Counted from the stretch's first letter, positions 42,400 to 52,580 are shown. The stretch is 64,000 bases of DNA from an uncultured Phycisphaerae bacterium (GCA_937928595.1 CALGJV010000033.1:22327-86326), one strand, 5' to 3'. Notes: generated from the letters alone by a model not told the origin. Translations and numbers: made by a program.

Positions 42400-43101
42400 T
42401 CAGTCCGCCAGCGCGTACCGCACGATGCTGTAAATGGCCTTCAGCCCGTCCTTCCACGTGATCTTCTTGCCCTCTTCGTACGAGCGCCCGGAATAGCTGA
42501 TGCCGACCTCGTAGACGCGCCAGCGGCCGCGGGCCACCTTGGCCGTGACCTCAGGCTCGATGCCGAAGCGGTCGGACTTCAGCTTCATGCCGCGCAGCAC
42601 CTCGGCCCGGAAGACCTTGTAGCAGGTCTCCATGTCGGTGAGGTTCAGGTTCGTGAACATGTTCGAGAGGAGGGTCAGGAAGCGGTTGCCGACGTAGTGC
42701 CAGAAGTACAGGACGCGGTGCTCGTCGCCGCCGACGAAGCGCGAGCCGTAGACCACGTCCGCCCGTCCGTCGAGCAGCGGCTTGAGCAGCTTGGGATAGT
42801 CGCGCGGGTCGTATTCGAGGTCGGCGTCCTGGACGATGACGAAATCGCCCTGCACTTGCGCAAAACCAGTGCGCAGCGCAGCGCCCTTGCCGCGGTTGAC
42901 CTCGTGCTGGAGCACCCGGATCCGGGCGTTCGGAAAGCGCTGCGCCAGCGTCGGGTACAGCTCGCGCGTGCCGTCCTTCGAGCAGTCGTCGACGACGATC
43001 AGCTCGCGTTCGATCGGCACCGGGGCGTCCAGCACCCGCCGGATGAGCTCGCACAGCGTATCCTTCTCGTTGTAGACCGGGATGACGATGCTCAGGAGCA
43101 T
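42400..43101 (-). CDS. Family 2 glycosyltransferase
   Basis: This is a 233-residue GT-A enzyme: [45 protein letters not shown] and the metal-binding [27 protein letters not shown] and [13 protein letters not shown] are typical of DPM1/Ppm-like enzymes with a wide range of sugar donors. It has no membrane segment. The gene stands between an unknown gene and the polyprenol-phosphate sugar synthase on one transcript. The exact sugar and acceptor cannot be given. Confidence 0.85.
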   Translation of the reverse strand: MLLSIVIPVYNEKDTLCELIRRVLDAPVPIERELIVVDDCSKDGTRELYPTLAQRFPNARIRVLQHEVNRGKGAALRTGFAQVQGDFVIVQDADLEYDPRDYPKLLKPLLDGRADVVYGSRFVGGDEHRVLYFWHYVGNRFLTLLSNMFTNLNLTDMETCYKVFRAEVLRGMKLKSDRFGIEPEVTAKVARGRWRVYEVGISYSGRSYEEGKKITWKDGLKAIYSIVRYALAD

Positions 43102-43141
43102 GACGTGTTCCGTGTCGGATCCGAGCCCGGCGGGCCGGCGC

Positions 43142-43648
43142 TCACCAGGCCGGCGCCGTCAGCAACGGGTACAGCCCCGCGTCGCGCGAGACGATTGCCT
43201 CGCGAATCTGGGCCCGCAGCGTCCGGATCGGCAGCCGCCAGAGCCGCCGCGCCAGCGGGGCGACGTGCACGAGACCGGGGTCCGGCTCCGCGAAGGCGTC
43301 CAGCAGCGTCCGCTCGCACCAGGTGCGGTCGAACTCCGGGCGGCGGAACTCGTCCCACGTGTCCAGCAGGACCGGCAGCAGCGGCGCGCCGCGCCGCTCC
43401 ACGCCGTTCAGCCCCGCGAACGCGAGCAGGGCCGCCGATTGCAGCCGCGGCTCCGCGTGGTGCGCGGTCATGAAGTGACGCACCCCGAGGGCGACGCGCC
43501 CGCGGTCCAGGCACAGGCACCCCGACAGGTACCGGACGATCGGGCAGGCCGGGCGGGCCGCGGCCTCGGTCTCCAGCAGCGCAGGCAGCCCTTCCGCCCG
43601 TGCGCGGGCGAACAGCGCCACCCGTTTCGACCAGCCTGACCGCGTCAT
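43142..43648 (-). CDS. Protein of unknown function at the head of the glycosyltransferase cluster
   Basis: This 168-residue, mostly helical protein has no signal peptide. It contains [20 protein letters not shown] followed by [20 protein letters not shown], which could be tetratricopeptide-like helix pairs, but no standard motif is certain. The ATG at 43648 is chosen by comparing candidate starts; the ribosome-binding site is poor. It lies 40 bases before the GT2 gene, so it is probably the first gene of that operon. Confidence 0.55.
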   Translation of the reverse strand: MTRSGWSKRVALFARARAEGLPALLETEAAARPACPIVRYLSGCLCLDRGRVALGVRHFMTAHHAEPRLQSAALLAFAGLNGVERRGAPLLPVLLDTWDEFRRPEFDRTWCERTLLDAFAEPDPGLVHVAPLARRLWRLPIRTLRAQIREAIVSRDAGLYPLLTAPAW

Positions 43649-43814
43649 CCGACCGCCGCCGGACCGTACAACCCCCGCGACCAGTGATACTTCCGCCACG
43701 CTATCGCAGTCGGCACGGCGCGTCAACGACCGCGCCCGCCCGCCCCGCGCGCCACGCGGCGGACCGCCGCATCCGGGCGCGCGCCGGCGGACGCCGCTCC
43801 GACGCAACCCGCGC

Positions 43815-46800
43815 TCAAGCGTCGTCGTTCAACACCGGCACGCCGTGACCCGGCTTGTTCGCGTACAGCAGCCAGTACACGACCGGGATCACGAAGAGCG
43901 TGAAGATCGTCGAAGCCAGCAGCCCGAAGATCAGCGCCCACGCCAGCCCGGAGAAGATCGGGTCGATCGTGATCGGCGCGGCCCCGAGCATCGCCGCCCC
44001 GGCCGTCAACAGGATCGGCCGCAGACGCACCACGCGGCTCTCCAGGATCGCGTCGAACAGCGTCCGGCCGCGGGCCAGCGAGAGGTGGATGAAGTCGACC
44101 AGGATGATGCTGTCGCGCGTGACGATGCCCGCCAGCGCGATCATGCCGATCATGCCCGTGGCGGTGAAGAACACGGGGTCCGCGAAGCCGCCGACGTTCT
44201 GCCCCGCCAGCGCGGTCAGCAGCCAGAAGCCCGGCATGACGCCCAGCACCGTCAGCGGGATCGCGAGCATGACGACGACGGGAATCGCGAACGACTTGGT
44301 CTGCGCGACGAGCAGCACGTAAATGGCGATCAGCGCGGCGCCGAAGGCCAGACCAAGGTCGCGGAACACGTCGAGGGTGATCTTCCATTCGCCCTCGCCC
44401 GCGAAATCGACGCGGATCCCCTCCGGCACGTACCAGCGGATGCCGCCGCCGTTGAACAGGAAGCTCCGCCACGCCGGCGCGCGGGGCTCGGCCCGCTCGA
44501 TCCAACCGCTCCCGACGGTCTCCCGGTCCGACGCGGACACGTCGGGGCGTCCCGCGTACAGCCACGCGCGCGTGCGTCCGTCCGCGGTGTGGGCGTGATC
44601 GGCCAGCAGGTCCACCACGACGTCCGCCGGCGGCCGCCCGGCCGTCTCGGCGAACGTGTACACGACGCGCTGGAGGTTCTTGTGATAGATCGTCTGGTCC
44701 ACCCGGCCCTCGGTCCAGGTGCCCAGCTCGCTGAGCGGCACGAGGTTCCCCGCGCGGCCCTTGACGTACAGCGCGCCGAGCTCGGCCGGGCTCGAGCGCT
44801 GCGCCCGCGGCACGCGCAGCTCGATGCGGAGCGGGTTCCGCTCGCCCGGGAGCTGGATCAGCCCCGCCGTCGCGCCGCCGACGGCCATCTGGAGCGTCGT
44901 CGCGATCTCCTCCACCGAGACCCCGTTCAGGGCGGCCTTCTCGCGGTCGGTCACGAACACGAGCTTGCGCTGCGGCGCTTCGATCGTGTCGTCCACGTCC
45001 ACGACGCCGGGCTCGCGCGCCAGCCGCGCCCGCACGGTCCGCGCCGCCGCGAGCAGCTCGTCGTAGGACTGGTCCGGGCGGCCGTAGGTCTCGGCCACGA
45101 TCGTCGCCAGCACCGGCGGTCCCGGCGGCATCTCGACCAGCGACAGGGCGGCGCCGTGGCGCGCGGCGATGGCCGTCAGGTCGGTGCGCAGCCGCAGCCC
45201 GATGGCGTGGCTCTGCTGGCGGCGGTTCTTCTTGGCGACGAGGTTCAGGCGGATTTCGGCCACGTTCTCGCCGCGCCGCAGGTAGTAGTGCCGGACCAGC
45301 CCGTTGAAGTCCATCGGGGAGGCGACGCCGACGTACGACGTGAAGTCGGTCACCTCGGGGACGGTCGCGAGGTACTGCTCGAACTCGCGGACCGCGGCGT
45401 CGCTGCGTTCGAGCGTCGTCCCCTCGTCGAAGTTGAGCACCAGCAGCAGCTCGTTCTTGTTGTCGAACGGCAGCATCTTCAGCGGCACCCAGCGCACCGC
45501 CGCCAGGCCCATCGCGGCCACGGTCAGCCCGGCGATGACGACCAGGAACAGCCAGGCGGCGCGGCGCGAGTGCAGCAGCGGCGCCATGAGCGGGTAGAAG
45601 AGCCGGTACAGCCGCGTTCGCCGCAGCGTTTCCAGGTCCTCGGCGTCCGTCCCGTGTGCGCCGCCGTGCGCCCCGGACCCGTCCGCCGCGGCCGGCCCCG
45701 TGTAGTGGCGCTTCAGGACGTGGTACGCCAGCCAGGGCGTGATCGTGAAGGCGACCACCATCGACATGAGCATGGCCACGGGCACATTCAGCGCCATCGG
45801 CCGCATGTACGGCCCCATCATGCCCGTGATGAAGAACATGGGCAGGAACGAGACGATCACGGCGAGCGTCGCGGTGATCAGCGGCGGGCGGATCTCCGCG
45901 ACGGCCTCGAGGACGATACGCCGCGTCGCGCGGCGGCGCAGCGCGAAGTGCCGCGTGATGTTCTCGACGTCCACGATCGGGTCGTCGACCAGCAGGCCCA
46001 GCGACAGGATCAGCGCGAACAGCGTCACCCGGTTGATCGTGTAGCCCAGCAGCAGGTTCACCGCCAGCGTCAGGCCGAACACGACCGGGACCGCCACGGC
46101 GACGATCAGGGCCTCGCGCCAGCCCAGCCCGATCGTCAGCAGCGCGATGACGATGAACACGGCCACGGCCAGCCCTTCGACCAGCTCGTTGACCTTCTCG
46201 TCGGCGGTCAGCCCGTAGTTGCGCGTAATGACCAGCTCGACATCGTCCGGCAGCATGTCGCGCCGCAGCTCCGCGGCGGTCCGCAGCACGTCCTCCGCGA
46301 CCCAGACCGCGTTCGTGCCCTTCTTCTTGGCCAGCGCGAGCGTGACGGCCGGTTGCGGCTCGTGGGCGGGGCCGCCGGCGGCCGGCGGGGGCGCCGGCGC
46401 GTCCCCGATGGTCGTGCCGGGGAACCCGTGGTGGGCGCTGAAGCCGCGTCCCGGGCCCCAGCCGTGCCGGACGTAGCTGACGGCTTCCGCGGGCCCGTCG
46501 CGCACGTCGGCGACGTCCTTGAGGAACACCGGCCGGTCGTTGAACACGCCGACCACCAGGTCGCGTAGCTCCGCGGGCCGCCCCAGCGCGACGCCCGCCT
46601 CGACCCGGACGACTTCGTCGCCGCGGGAGAAGTCGCCGGCGGTCCGCGTCACGTTCGACACCGCGATGGCCCGCTGCACCTCGAGCGGCGAAACGCTGAA
46701 CGCCGCGAGCCGCGCGGGGTCGAGATCCACCCGCGCCGTGCGCGCCTGCCCGCCGACGACATACGCGCGCGACACGTTCGGCACGGCCGCGAGCCGCTCG

Positions 46801-47339
46801 CTTAACTCCTCCCCGATCCGGCGCAGGGCGTATTCGTCGGCCGTGGCGCTGGTCAGCGCGAGCGTGACGATCGGCACGTCATCGATCTCGACCGGCTTGA
46901 TGACCCAGCCGGCCACGCCCGGCGGCACGACGTCCACGTGCTCGTCGATACGCTTGAAGATCTTGACCAAGCTGCGCTCGCGGTCCTCGCCGACGTAGAA
47001 CCGGACGGTGATGATCGCCTGGTCGGGCCGGGACATGGAGTACACGTACTCGACGCCGTCGATCTGGTAGAGCAGCTTCTCCAGCGGCGTCGCGACGAGC
47101 TGCTCGACCTCGGCCGCCGAGTGGCCGGGGAAGCTCACGTACACGTCGGCCAGCGGCACGACGATCTGCGGATCTTCCTCGCGCGGCGTGAGCCACAGCG
47201 CCGCACCGCCCAGGGCGGCCGCCAGCAGCACCAGGATCAGCGAGAGGTTGGAGTTCAGGAACACCCGCACGATCGCGTCGGTGAAGGTGTGGGCCTTCAC
47301 CGCCGCGGCCACGTCGGGTTGCGGCGAGTCCGTTGGCAT
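43815..47339 (-). CDS. RND-family efflux transporter inner-membrane pump
   Basis: This is a 1174-residue pump with the AcrB/HAE1 plan: two repeats, each with a first membrane helix, a large periplasmic loop and five to six helices. In the middle, LILSLGLLVDDPIVDVENIT carries the paired aspartates of the proton relay, and FFITGMMGPYMRPMALNVP follows. Near the end is GIVTRDSIILVDFIH, the matching segment of repeat two. The length is somewhat above the usual 1020-1050 owing to loops containing His/Pro stretches. Such pumps work with a periplasmic adaptor and an outer-membrane channel; neither gene is nearby. AGGAGAG lies before the ATG. Confidence 0.9.
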   Translation of the reverse strand: MPTDSPQPDVAAAVKAHTFTDAIVRVFLNSNLSLILVLLAAALGGAALWLTPREEDPQIVVPLADVYVSFPGHSAAEVEQLVATPLEKLLYQIDGVEYVYSMSRPDQAIITVRFYVGEDRERSLVKIFKRIDEHVDVVPPGVAGWVIKPVEIDDVPIVTLALTSATADEYALRRIGEELSERLAAVPNVSRAYVVGGQARTARVDLDPARLAAFSVSPLEVQRAIAVSNVTRTAGDFSRGDEVVRVEAGVALGRPAELRDLVVGVFNDRPVFLKDVADVRDGPAEAVSYVRHGWGPGRGFSAHHGFPGTTIGDAPAPPPAAGGPAHEPQPAVTLALAKKKGTNAVWVAEDVLRTAAELRRDMLPDDVELVITRNYGLTADEKVNELVEGLAVAVFIVIALLTIGLGWREALIVAVAVPVVFGLTLAVNLLLGYTINRVTLFALILSLGLLVDDPIVDVENITRHFALRRRATRRIVLEAVAEIRPPLITATLAVIVSFLPMFFITGMMGPYMRPMALNVPVAMLMSMVVAFTITPWLAYHVLKRHYTGPAAADGSGAHGGAHGTDAEDLETLRRTRLYRLFYPLMAPLLHSRRAAWLFLVVIAGLTVAAMGLAAVRWVPLKMLPFDNKNELLLVLNFDEGTTLERSDAAVREFEQYLATVPEVTDFTSYVGVASPMDFNGLVRHYYLRRGENVAEIRLNLVAKKNRRQQSHAIGLRLRTDLTAIAARHGAALSLVEMPPGPPVLATIVAETYGRPDQSYDELLAAARTVRARLAREPGVVDVDDTIEAPQRKLVFVTDREKAALNGVSVEEIATTLQMAVGGATAGLIQLPGERNPLRIELRVPRAQRSSPAELGALYVKGRAGNLVPLSELGTWTEGRVDQTIYHKNLQRVVYTFAETAGRPPADVVVDLLADHAHTADGRTRAWLYAGRPDVSASDRETVGSGWIERAEPRAPAWRSFLFNGGGIRWYVPEGIRVDFAGEGEWKITLDVFRDLGLAFGAALIAIYVLLVAQTKSFAIPVVVMLAIPLTVLGVMPGFWLLTALAGQNVGGFADPVFFTATGMIGMIALAGIVTRDSIILVDFIHLSLARGRTLFDAILESRVVRLRPILLTAGAAMLGAAPITIDPIFSGLAWALIFGLLASTIFTLFVIPVVYWLLYANKPGHGVPVLNDDA

Positions 47340-47421
47340 CGCGCAGCTCTCCTGTCACCGCAGTCGCACCGACGGCGCCCGGTGCGGCGGTCGACCCGGC
47401 TTGCTCAAACGCACGGCCGCG

Positions 47422-47450
47422 ATGCTACCGCGCCGCGCCGAGGGCGTCAG
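47422..47450 (-). promoter_or_regulatory. Possible promoter of the RND pump gene
   Basis: On the minus strand CTGACG (47445-47450) and TAGCAT (47422-47427) are 17 bases apart, about 82 bases before the ATG. Each matches consensus in four of six positions. Confidence 0.4.
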
Positions 47451-47504
47451 CGTTCCGCCGACGGGGCCGCGCCGCCGGGCCAATCGGTCCCGCCGCCGGC
47501 GGCG

Positions 47505-47510
47505 TAGAAT
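47505..47510 (+). promoter_or_regulatory. -10 element TAGAAT before mnmG
   Basis: TAGAAT (5/6 to consensus) ends nine bases before the mnmG start codon, which suggests a leader of only a few bases. The same TAGAATGA string precedes yebC. Confidence 0.35.
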
Positions 47511-47519
47511 GAGGATCGC

Positions 47520-49364
47520 ATGGCGGATCCATCCTACGACGTGCTGGTCATCGGCGGCGGACATGCCGGCGCCGAGGCGGCCTGGGCTGCGGCCCGGCTC
47601 GGCGCGCGCACCGCGCTGGTCACGTTCGACCGCGCCGCCGTCGGCCGCATGTCCTGCAACCCCGCCGTCGGCGGCCTCGGCAAGGGCCAGATGGTCCGCG
47701 AGGTTGACGCACTCGGCGGGCTCATGGGGCTGGTGACTGACGAGACCGGCATCCAGTTCCGCATGCTGAACCGCGGCAAAGGACCGGCCGTCTGGGCGCC
47801 ACGGGCCCAGGCCGACAGCCGCCTCTACTCCGCCGCGCTGCTCCGGCGGCTGGAGGCGTGCCCGAATCTGGACATTCTCGTGGCCGGCGTCGAAAGCCTG
47901 CTGAGCGAGCCTGCCGCGCGGGACGGCGCGCGACGGCGGATCACCGGGGTGGTGCTCGGGGACGGGCACCGGGTCGCAGCGCCGGCCGTCGTGGTCGCCA
48001 CCGGCACCTTCCTCCGCGGCCTGATGCACACGGGGACCGACCGGACGCCCGGCGGGCGCATCGGCGAGGCGGCCGCCGGCGGCCTGAGCGACGCCCTGCG
48101 GGCCCTCGGCCTCACGCTCGGCCGGCTCAAAACCGGTACGCCGCCGCGCGTAGCCCGCGCGACGGTGGATTTCACCCGCCTCGTGGAGCAGCCGGGGGAC
48201 GCCGACCCGCCGCCGTTCTCATTCCTCACGGAACGGATCACCCAACCGCAGGTGAGCTGCTGGCTCACGTCCACAACCGCGGAAATTCACGACCTGATTC
48301 GGGCGAACCTCGACCGTGCGCCGCTTTACACCGGGCAGATCGCCTCGACCGGGCCGCGGTATTGCCCCAGTATCGAGACCAAGGTCCTGCGCTTCCCCGA
48401 CAAGGACCGGCACCTCGTGTTCCTGGAGCCGGAGGGCCGCGACAGCGACCGCATCTACCTGAACGGCGTCAGCACGTCGCTGCCGCGCGATGTGCAGGCG
48501 CAGATGGTGGCCCGGATTCCCGGTCTCGAGCACGCCCGCATCGTGCAGTGGGGCTACGCCGTGGAGTACGACTTCGTCCCGCCGGAGCAAACCCACGTGA
48601 CGCTCATGTGCAAGTCTGTCGCCGGGCTGTTCCTGGCCGGGCAGATCAACGGCACGAGCGGCTACGAGGAGGCCGCGGGCCAGGGCCTGGTCGCGGGGGT
48701 CAACGCCGCGCGCTGGCTGGCCGGGCGGTCGCCCCTCATCCTCGGACGTGACCAGGCGTACATCGGCGTCCTGATCGACGACCTGGCGACGCGCGGCGTG
48801 ACCGAGCCATACCGCATGTTCACCTCACGGGCCGAGCACCGCATGCACCTGCGGTACGACAACGCCGACGAGCGCCTCACGCCGCTCGGTCGGGAGCTCG
48901 GCCTGGTCGACGCTGCGCGCTGGGAACGGTACTGCGCAAAAGCTGCGCGAGTGCGCGAGCTGCTGGCCTGCTTCGACCGCCTCCGACACGAGGGCCGGCC
49001 GCTGCGGGAACGGCTTCGGCGTCCGGAGGAAGACGACGCCGGGCTGCTGAAAGATTACCCGGAGTTGGCCCCGTTCCACGCCGAACGTGACGTCTGGGCC
49101 CGGGCCCTGGTGGTCGTGAAGTACGAGGGGTACATCGAGAAGCAGCGGCGGTCCATCGAGCGCTTCCGGGAGTTTGAAGACCGGCTCATACCCGAACACC
49201 TCGCCTACGACCGCGTCCCCCACTTGCGCCACGAGGCCCGGGAGCGGTGGTCGGCGGTCCGCCCCCGCAGCATCGGGCAAGCCGCCCGGGTCAGCGGCAT
49301 CAACCCCAGCGACGTGACGACGCTGCTGGTGTACCTCGCGGCGCAGGAGCCGCAGGGCGTCTGA
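47520..49364 (+). CDS. mnmG: tRNA uridine-5-carboxymethylaminomethyl modification enzyme MnmG (GidA)
   Basis: MnmG, with MnmE, modifies the wobble uridine of several tRNAs using FAD, NADH and a folate cofactor. The 614-residue protein has the FAD-binding YDVLVIGGGHAGAEAA, the conserved MSCNPAVGGLGKGQMVREVD, GLTLGRLKTGTPPRV and LFLAGQINGTSGYEEAAGQG. The C-terminal helical domain with ARVSGINPSDVTTLLVYL binds MnmE and tRNA. The length is typical. mnmG often lies near the replication origin, but no dnaA, dnaN, rpmH or parAB is seen here. Confidence 0.95.
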   Translation: MADPSYDVLVIGGGHAGAEAAWAAARLGARTALVTFDRAAVGRMSCNPAVGGLGKGQMVREVDALGGLMGLVTDETGIQFRMLNRGKGPAVWAPRAQADSRLYSAALLRRLEACPNLDILVAGVESLLSEPAARDGARRRITGVVLGDGHRVAAPAVVVATGTFLRGLMHTGTDRTPGGRIGEAAAGGLSDALRALGLTLGRLKTGTPPRVARATVDFTRLVEQPGDADPPPFSFLTERITQPQVSCWLTSTTAEIHDLIRANLDRAPLYTGQIASTGPRYCPSIETKVLRFPDKDRHLVFLEPEGRDSDRIYLNGVSTSLPRDVQAQMVARIPGLEHARIVQWGYAVEYDFVPPEQTHVTLMCKSVAGLFLAGQINGTSGYEEAAGQGLVAGVNAARWLAGRSPLILGRDQAYIGVLIDDLATRGVTEPYRMFTSRAEHRMHLRYDNADERLTPLGRELGLVDAARWERYCAKAARVRELLACFDRLRHEGRPLRERLRRPEEDDAGLLKDYPELAPFHAERDVWARALVVVKYEGYIEKQRRSIERFREFEDRLIPEHLAYDRVPHLRHEARERWSAVRPRSIGQAARVSGINPSDVTTLLVYLAAQEPQGV

Positions 49365-49468
49365 AACCCTTCCTATTCTTCGTAGATTGAAACCGATAAA
49401 CTTCCAGGACACCCTATTTGCGGTATATTGGTTAATGCGGGAAAACTGGATAATCTTCGCGGTGTTCT

Positions 49469-50065
49469 ATGGCGAGAACTGAGCGCGACGGGCCGGCGAT
49501 TCTGAAGAGCGTCTACACGACTGGGGAGGTGGCCGAGATCTGCAAGCTCAGCCAGCAGACGGTCATTCGCTGCTTCGACAACGGGCGCCTCAAGGGCTAC
49601 CGGGTGCCGGGGTCGAAGTTCCGCCGCATCCCGCGCGACGCGCTCATCCAGTTCATGAAAGAGCACAACATTCCGCTCGACCAGCTCGACATGGGCAAGA
49701 TGCGGGTGCTGGTCGTGGATGACGACCCGGCGATCGTGGAGATGCTGGTCGAGCTGCTGGAGCGCGACGGGCGCTTCGAGGTTGCGACCGCCGCGACCGG
49801 CTTCGACGCCGGGCTGAAGACGCGCGAGTTTCGGCCGAACGTCATCGTGTTGGACTACATGCTGCCGGACATCAACGGCAACGCGGTGTGCCAGAGCATT
49901 CGTCGCGACGAATCGCTCCAGGACGTGAAGATCATCATCGTGTCGGGCGTGATCGAGCGCGACCAGGTGGAGAAGCTCCTCCAGGACGGCGCGGACGACT
50001 TCATCCAGAAGCCCTTCAGCATCGAGCAGCTCGTGCGCCGCATCACGGAGCTCGTTCAGTCCTAG
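49469..50065 (+). CDS. Response regulator with N-terminal excisionase-type DNA-binding domain
   Basis: This 198-residue protein joins two domains in the unusual order DNA-binding first. Residues 13-67 (SVYTTGEVAEICKLSQQTVI, then DNGRLKGYRVPGSKFRRIPR) form a MerR/excisionase-like winged helix. Residues 77-198 are a receiver with D84/D85, phospho-acceptor D129 in IVLDYMLPDINGN, and K181 in IQKPF. Phosphorylation would therefore control DNA binding or partner contact. The next gene encodes an HDOD/histidine kinase 18 bases away, its likely partner. The target DNA is unknown. Confidence 0.88.
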   Translation: MARTERDGPAILKSVYTTGEVAEICKLSQQTVIRCFDNGRLKGYRVPGSKFRRIPRDALIQFMKEHNIPLDQLDMGKMRVLVVDDDPAIVEMLVELLERDGRFEVATAATGFDAGLKTREFRPNVIVLDYMLPDINGNAVCQSIRRDESLQDVKIIIVSGVIERDQVEKLLQDGADDFIQKPFSIEQLVRRITELVQS

Positions 50066-50083
50066 CCGCGCGAGGCACGCACC

Positions 50084-52351
50084 GTGGCCGAGTCCGTCAC
50101 ATCGCCCGAGCTCGTGCTGGCGCACCTGGACCGGCTGCCGACGCTGCCGCCGGTTGCCCTGCGGCTGCTTCAGGTGACGGGCGACGCCACGCGCGGCGCC
50201 GCCGAAGTCGTCGCTCTCCTGCGGGCGGATCCGGCCCTGACCGCGCGCTTGCTGGCGGTGGTGAACTCGGCCGCCGCCGGCCTGCGGACCCCGGTGACGA
50301 CCGTTGAACGCGCCGTGCCGCTGATCGGTTTCCAGGCGCTGCGCGGCATCGTTCTCGCGACGGCCACGCTCGACATCTTCCCCTGCCCGCACGAAGGGAC
50401 GGCGGCGGCCTTCGACCGGGCGGCGTTCTGGCGGCACGCCCTGGCGGTGGCGTGCGCCGCGCGGGGGCTGGCGGCGGCCGCGCCCGATCTGCGGGTCGAT
50501 GCCGAGGAGGCCTTCGTCGCCGGGTTGCTGCACGACCTGGGCAAGGTGGCGCTCTCGGCCGTGTTCCCGAAGGCGTACGAGCGGGCGGCGGCGCGGGCCA
50601 ATGCGCAGCGTGGCGACATTGCCGACTGCGAGCGCGGCGTGCTCGGAGTCGATCACACCGTGGCCGGGCGCCGCCTGGCCGAGCGGTGGCGGCTGCCGGT
50701 TCCGCTCCAGGAGGCGATCTGGCTGCACCATCTGGCTCCGGAGGCGCTGCCCTCGTCGGCTGCGGCGCCGGCCCTCATCGGGCTGGTCGACCTAGCCGAC
50801 ACGCTGGCGCGCGAGCAACACATCGGCTACTCGGGCAATCACGTGTTCTACGCCGACTCCGGCCGGCAGGCCGAGCGCCTGCGGCTCGCGCCGGAGGCGG
50901 TCCAGCGCGTCGTGACGGCCCTGCCCGAGGACGTGGCCCGCCACGCCGCCCTGCTGGGCCTCGACGGCGTGACGTCCGCGGACGTCTACGGCCAGGCGCT
51001 CGCGCGGGCCAACGACGAGCTCGGCCGCCTGAACGTCGAGCTGCTGGCCGGGCAGCAGCGGCTGGCCGCCGGGGCACGATACTTCCAGGCTCTGGTCGAG
51101 TTCGAACGGTCGCTGACCGAGTGGACCGCGCCCGCCGCCGTCGCGGCGGCGCTGGCCGCGGCCGCGCCGCTGGCGCTGCAACGTCCCCGCGTGGTGGCGT
51201 TCGGGCTGCGGCCGAACTTCGCGGCGTTGGATGTCTGCGCCGGGCCCGCCGAAACGGGCGGCTTGCCGCCCGCCCATCCGGTGCCCGTCGAACTGCTCGA
51301 ATGGCTGACGACCGCGGGCGCGGCCCGCGAGCGGCTCGTCGAGGCGCCGCCCGCGCCGCTGCTGGATCTGTACATCGCCGCGACCGGCGCGGCGCCCGCC
51401 GCTCCGGTCTGGCTGTTGTGCGTGACGCACGACCGGCAGGTCGTCGGCGGCGTGCTGTACGAGTCGGAAGCCGACGAGCCGCAGCGGCTGGCCGGCGAGC
51501 TGGACGAGCTGCGCGCCCTGCTGACCAGCGTCGGGTTCGCCTTCGGCCGCGCCAACACGGCCAGCGCGGCCCGACGCCTGGCCGACGAGCTGGCCGAGAG
51601 CAACCGGCGGCTCCAGCACGTGCAGCACGAGCTGGCGCGCTCGCGGCTGCTGGCCACGATCGCGGAGATGGCCGCGGGCGCCGGCCACGAGCTCAACAGC
51701 CCGCTGACGGTGATCTCCGGGCGGGCCCAGATGATGCTGGGCCGGGCCGAGGATCCGGAGGTCCGCCGCAGTCTTCAGGTCATCATCGACAAGGCGCACG
51801 AGTGCAGCGGCATCGTGTCGGAGCTGATGGATTTCGCCCGGCCGCGGCCGCCGCAACTGGCCGACGTGGACGCGGCCGCGTTGCTGGCCGAGGTGCGCGT
51901 GGCGGAGCTGCAACAGCATCGGATGCCGGCGTCGCAGTTACGGGTGGAGACGCCCGGACCGGGGGCGCCACCGGCCGTGGTGCGGGCTGATCGGGCGCAA
52001 CTGGCGAGCGTGCTGCACGAGCTTATCAGCAACGCCGTCGACGCCCTGCCGGCCGAAGGGGGCACGATCACGCTGCGCTGCGGCCCGGCGGCGGTCGACG
52101 ACGCCGTGGAGCTGGTCGTGGCCGACAACGGCTGCGGGATGTCGCCGGCGACCCTCCAACGGGCCTTCGATCCGTTCTTCTCACACCGGCGCGCCGGCCG
52201 CGGCCGCGGCCTCGGCCTGGCGCGGGCCCTGCGGATCGCTGAAGCGCACGGCGGCAAAATCTGGCTGGAGAGCCGGCCGGGGGAGGGCACGACGGCGCGT
52301 GTGTTGCTGCCCCGAGGCGGTGGGCGGGCCCCAGGTGCGACGGTCCCGTGA
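50084..52351 (+). CDS. HDOD-domain / histidine kinase fusion
   Basis: This 755-residue cytoplasmic protein has three parts. Residues 1-280 are an HDOD domain (LPTLPPVALRLLQV, VNSAAAGLRTPVTTVERAVPLIGFQALRGIVLA region, and LLHDLGKVALS), a domain related to HD phosphohydrolases and often used in signalling. A middle part of about 160 residues resembles a GAF sensor. The kinase follows: GAGHELNSPLTVISGRAQMM with the phospho-His near 535, and the ATPase domain with NAVDALPAEGG, DNGCGM and GRGLGLA. The start is a GTG. It sits directly behind the response regulator. Confidence 0.87.
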   Translation: MAESVTSPELVLAHLDRLPTLPPVALRLLQVTGDATRGAAEVVALLRADPALTARLLAVVNSAAAGLRTPVTTVERAVPLIGFQALRGIVLATATLDIFPCPHEGTAAAFDRAAFWRHALAVACAARGLAAAAPDLRVDAEEAFVAGLLHDLGKVALSAVFPKAYERAAARANAQRGDIADCERGVLGVDHTVAGRRLAERWRLPVPLQEAIWLHHLAPEALPSSAAAPALIGLVDLADTLAREQHIGYSGNHVFYADSGRQAERLRLAPEAVQRVVTALPEDVARHAALLGLDGVTSADVYGQALARANDELGRLNVELLAGQQRLAAGARYFQALVEFERSLTEWTAPAAVAAALAAAAPLALQRPRVVAFGLRPNFAALDVCAGPAETGGLPPAHPVPVELLEWLTTAGAARERLVEAPPAPLLDLYIAATGAAPAAPVWLLCVTHDRQVVGGVLYESEADEPQRLAGELDELRALLTSVGFAFGRANTASAARRLADELAESNRRLQHVQHELARSRLLATIAEMAAGAGHELNSPLTVISGRAQMMLGRAEDPEVRRSLQVIIDKAHECSGIVSELMDFARPRPPQLADVDAAALLAEVRVAELQQHRMPASQLRVETPGPGAPPAVVRADRAQLASVLHELISNAVDALPAEGGTITLRCGPAAVDDAVELVVADNGCGMSPATLQRAFDPFFSHRRAGRGRGLGLARALRIAEAHGGKIWLESRPGEGTTARVLLPRGGGRAPGATVP

Positions 52352-52460
52352 CGGCCAGGGGCGCGGCCCCAGCCGCTGCCCGCGTGTCGAGCCTGGAGCC
52401 ACCCGAATGCGGGGTAGGTGCGCACGAACTCACGAACGCCGACCGGCCTCGAAAATCGGC

Positions 52461-52490
52461 TTGACGTGGCGGGGGGGCGGGCGCTAGGCT
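52461..52490 (+). promoter_or_regulatory. Promoter upstream of the cysteine-tailed exported protein
   Basis: TTGACG (52461-52466) and TAGGCT (52485-52490) are 18 bases apart, about 90 bases before the ATG. The remainder of the 229-base gap after the kinase gene shows no further gene. Confidence 0.45.
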
Positions 52491-52580
52491 GCGCGCAGAA
52501 GGCGGCGAGGGCGGCGCCTTCGTCGGGCCGGCTCCGCACGGGGCGGAGTTCAACTCACCAGTGCCAAGAGGAGGTTTCCC

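Noticed and set aside
43845..46568. 907-codon open frame opposite the RND pump
   Set aside because: The translation is a His/Arg/Asp-rich shadow with no domain, while the minus strand encodes a full RND pump.
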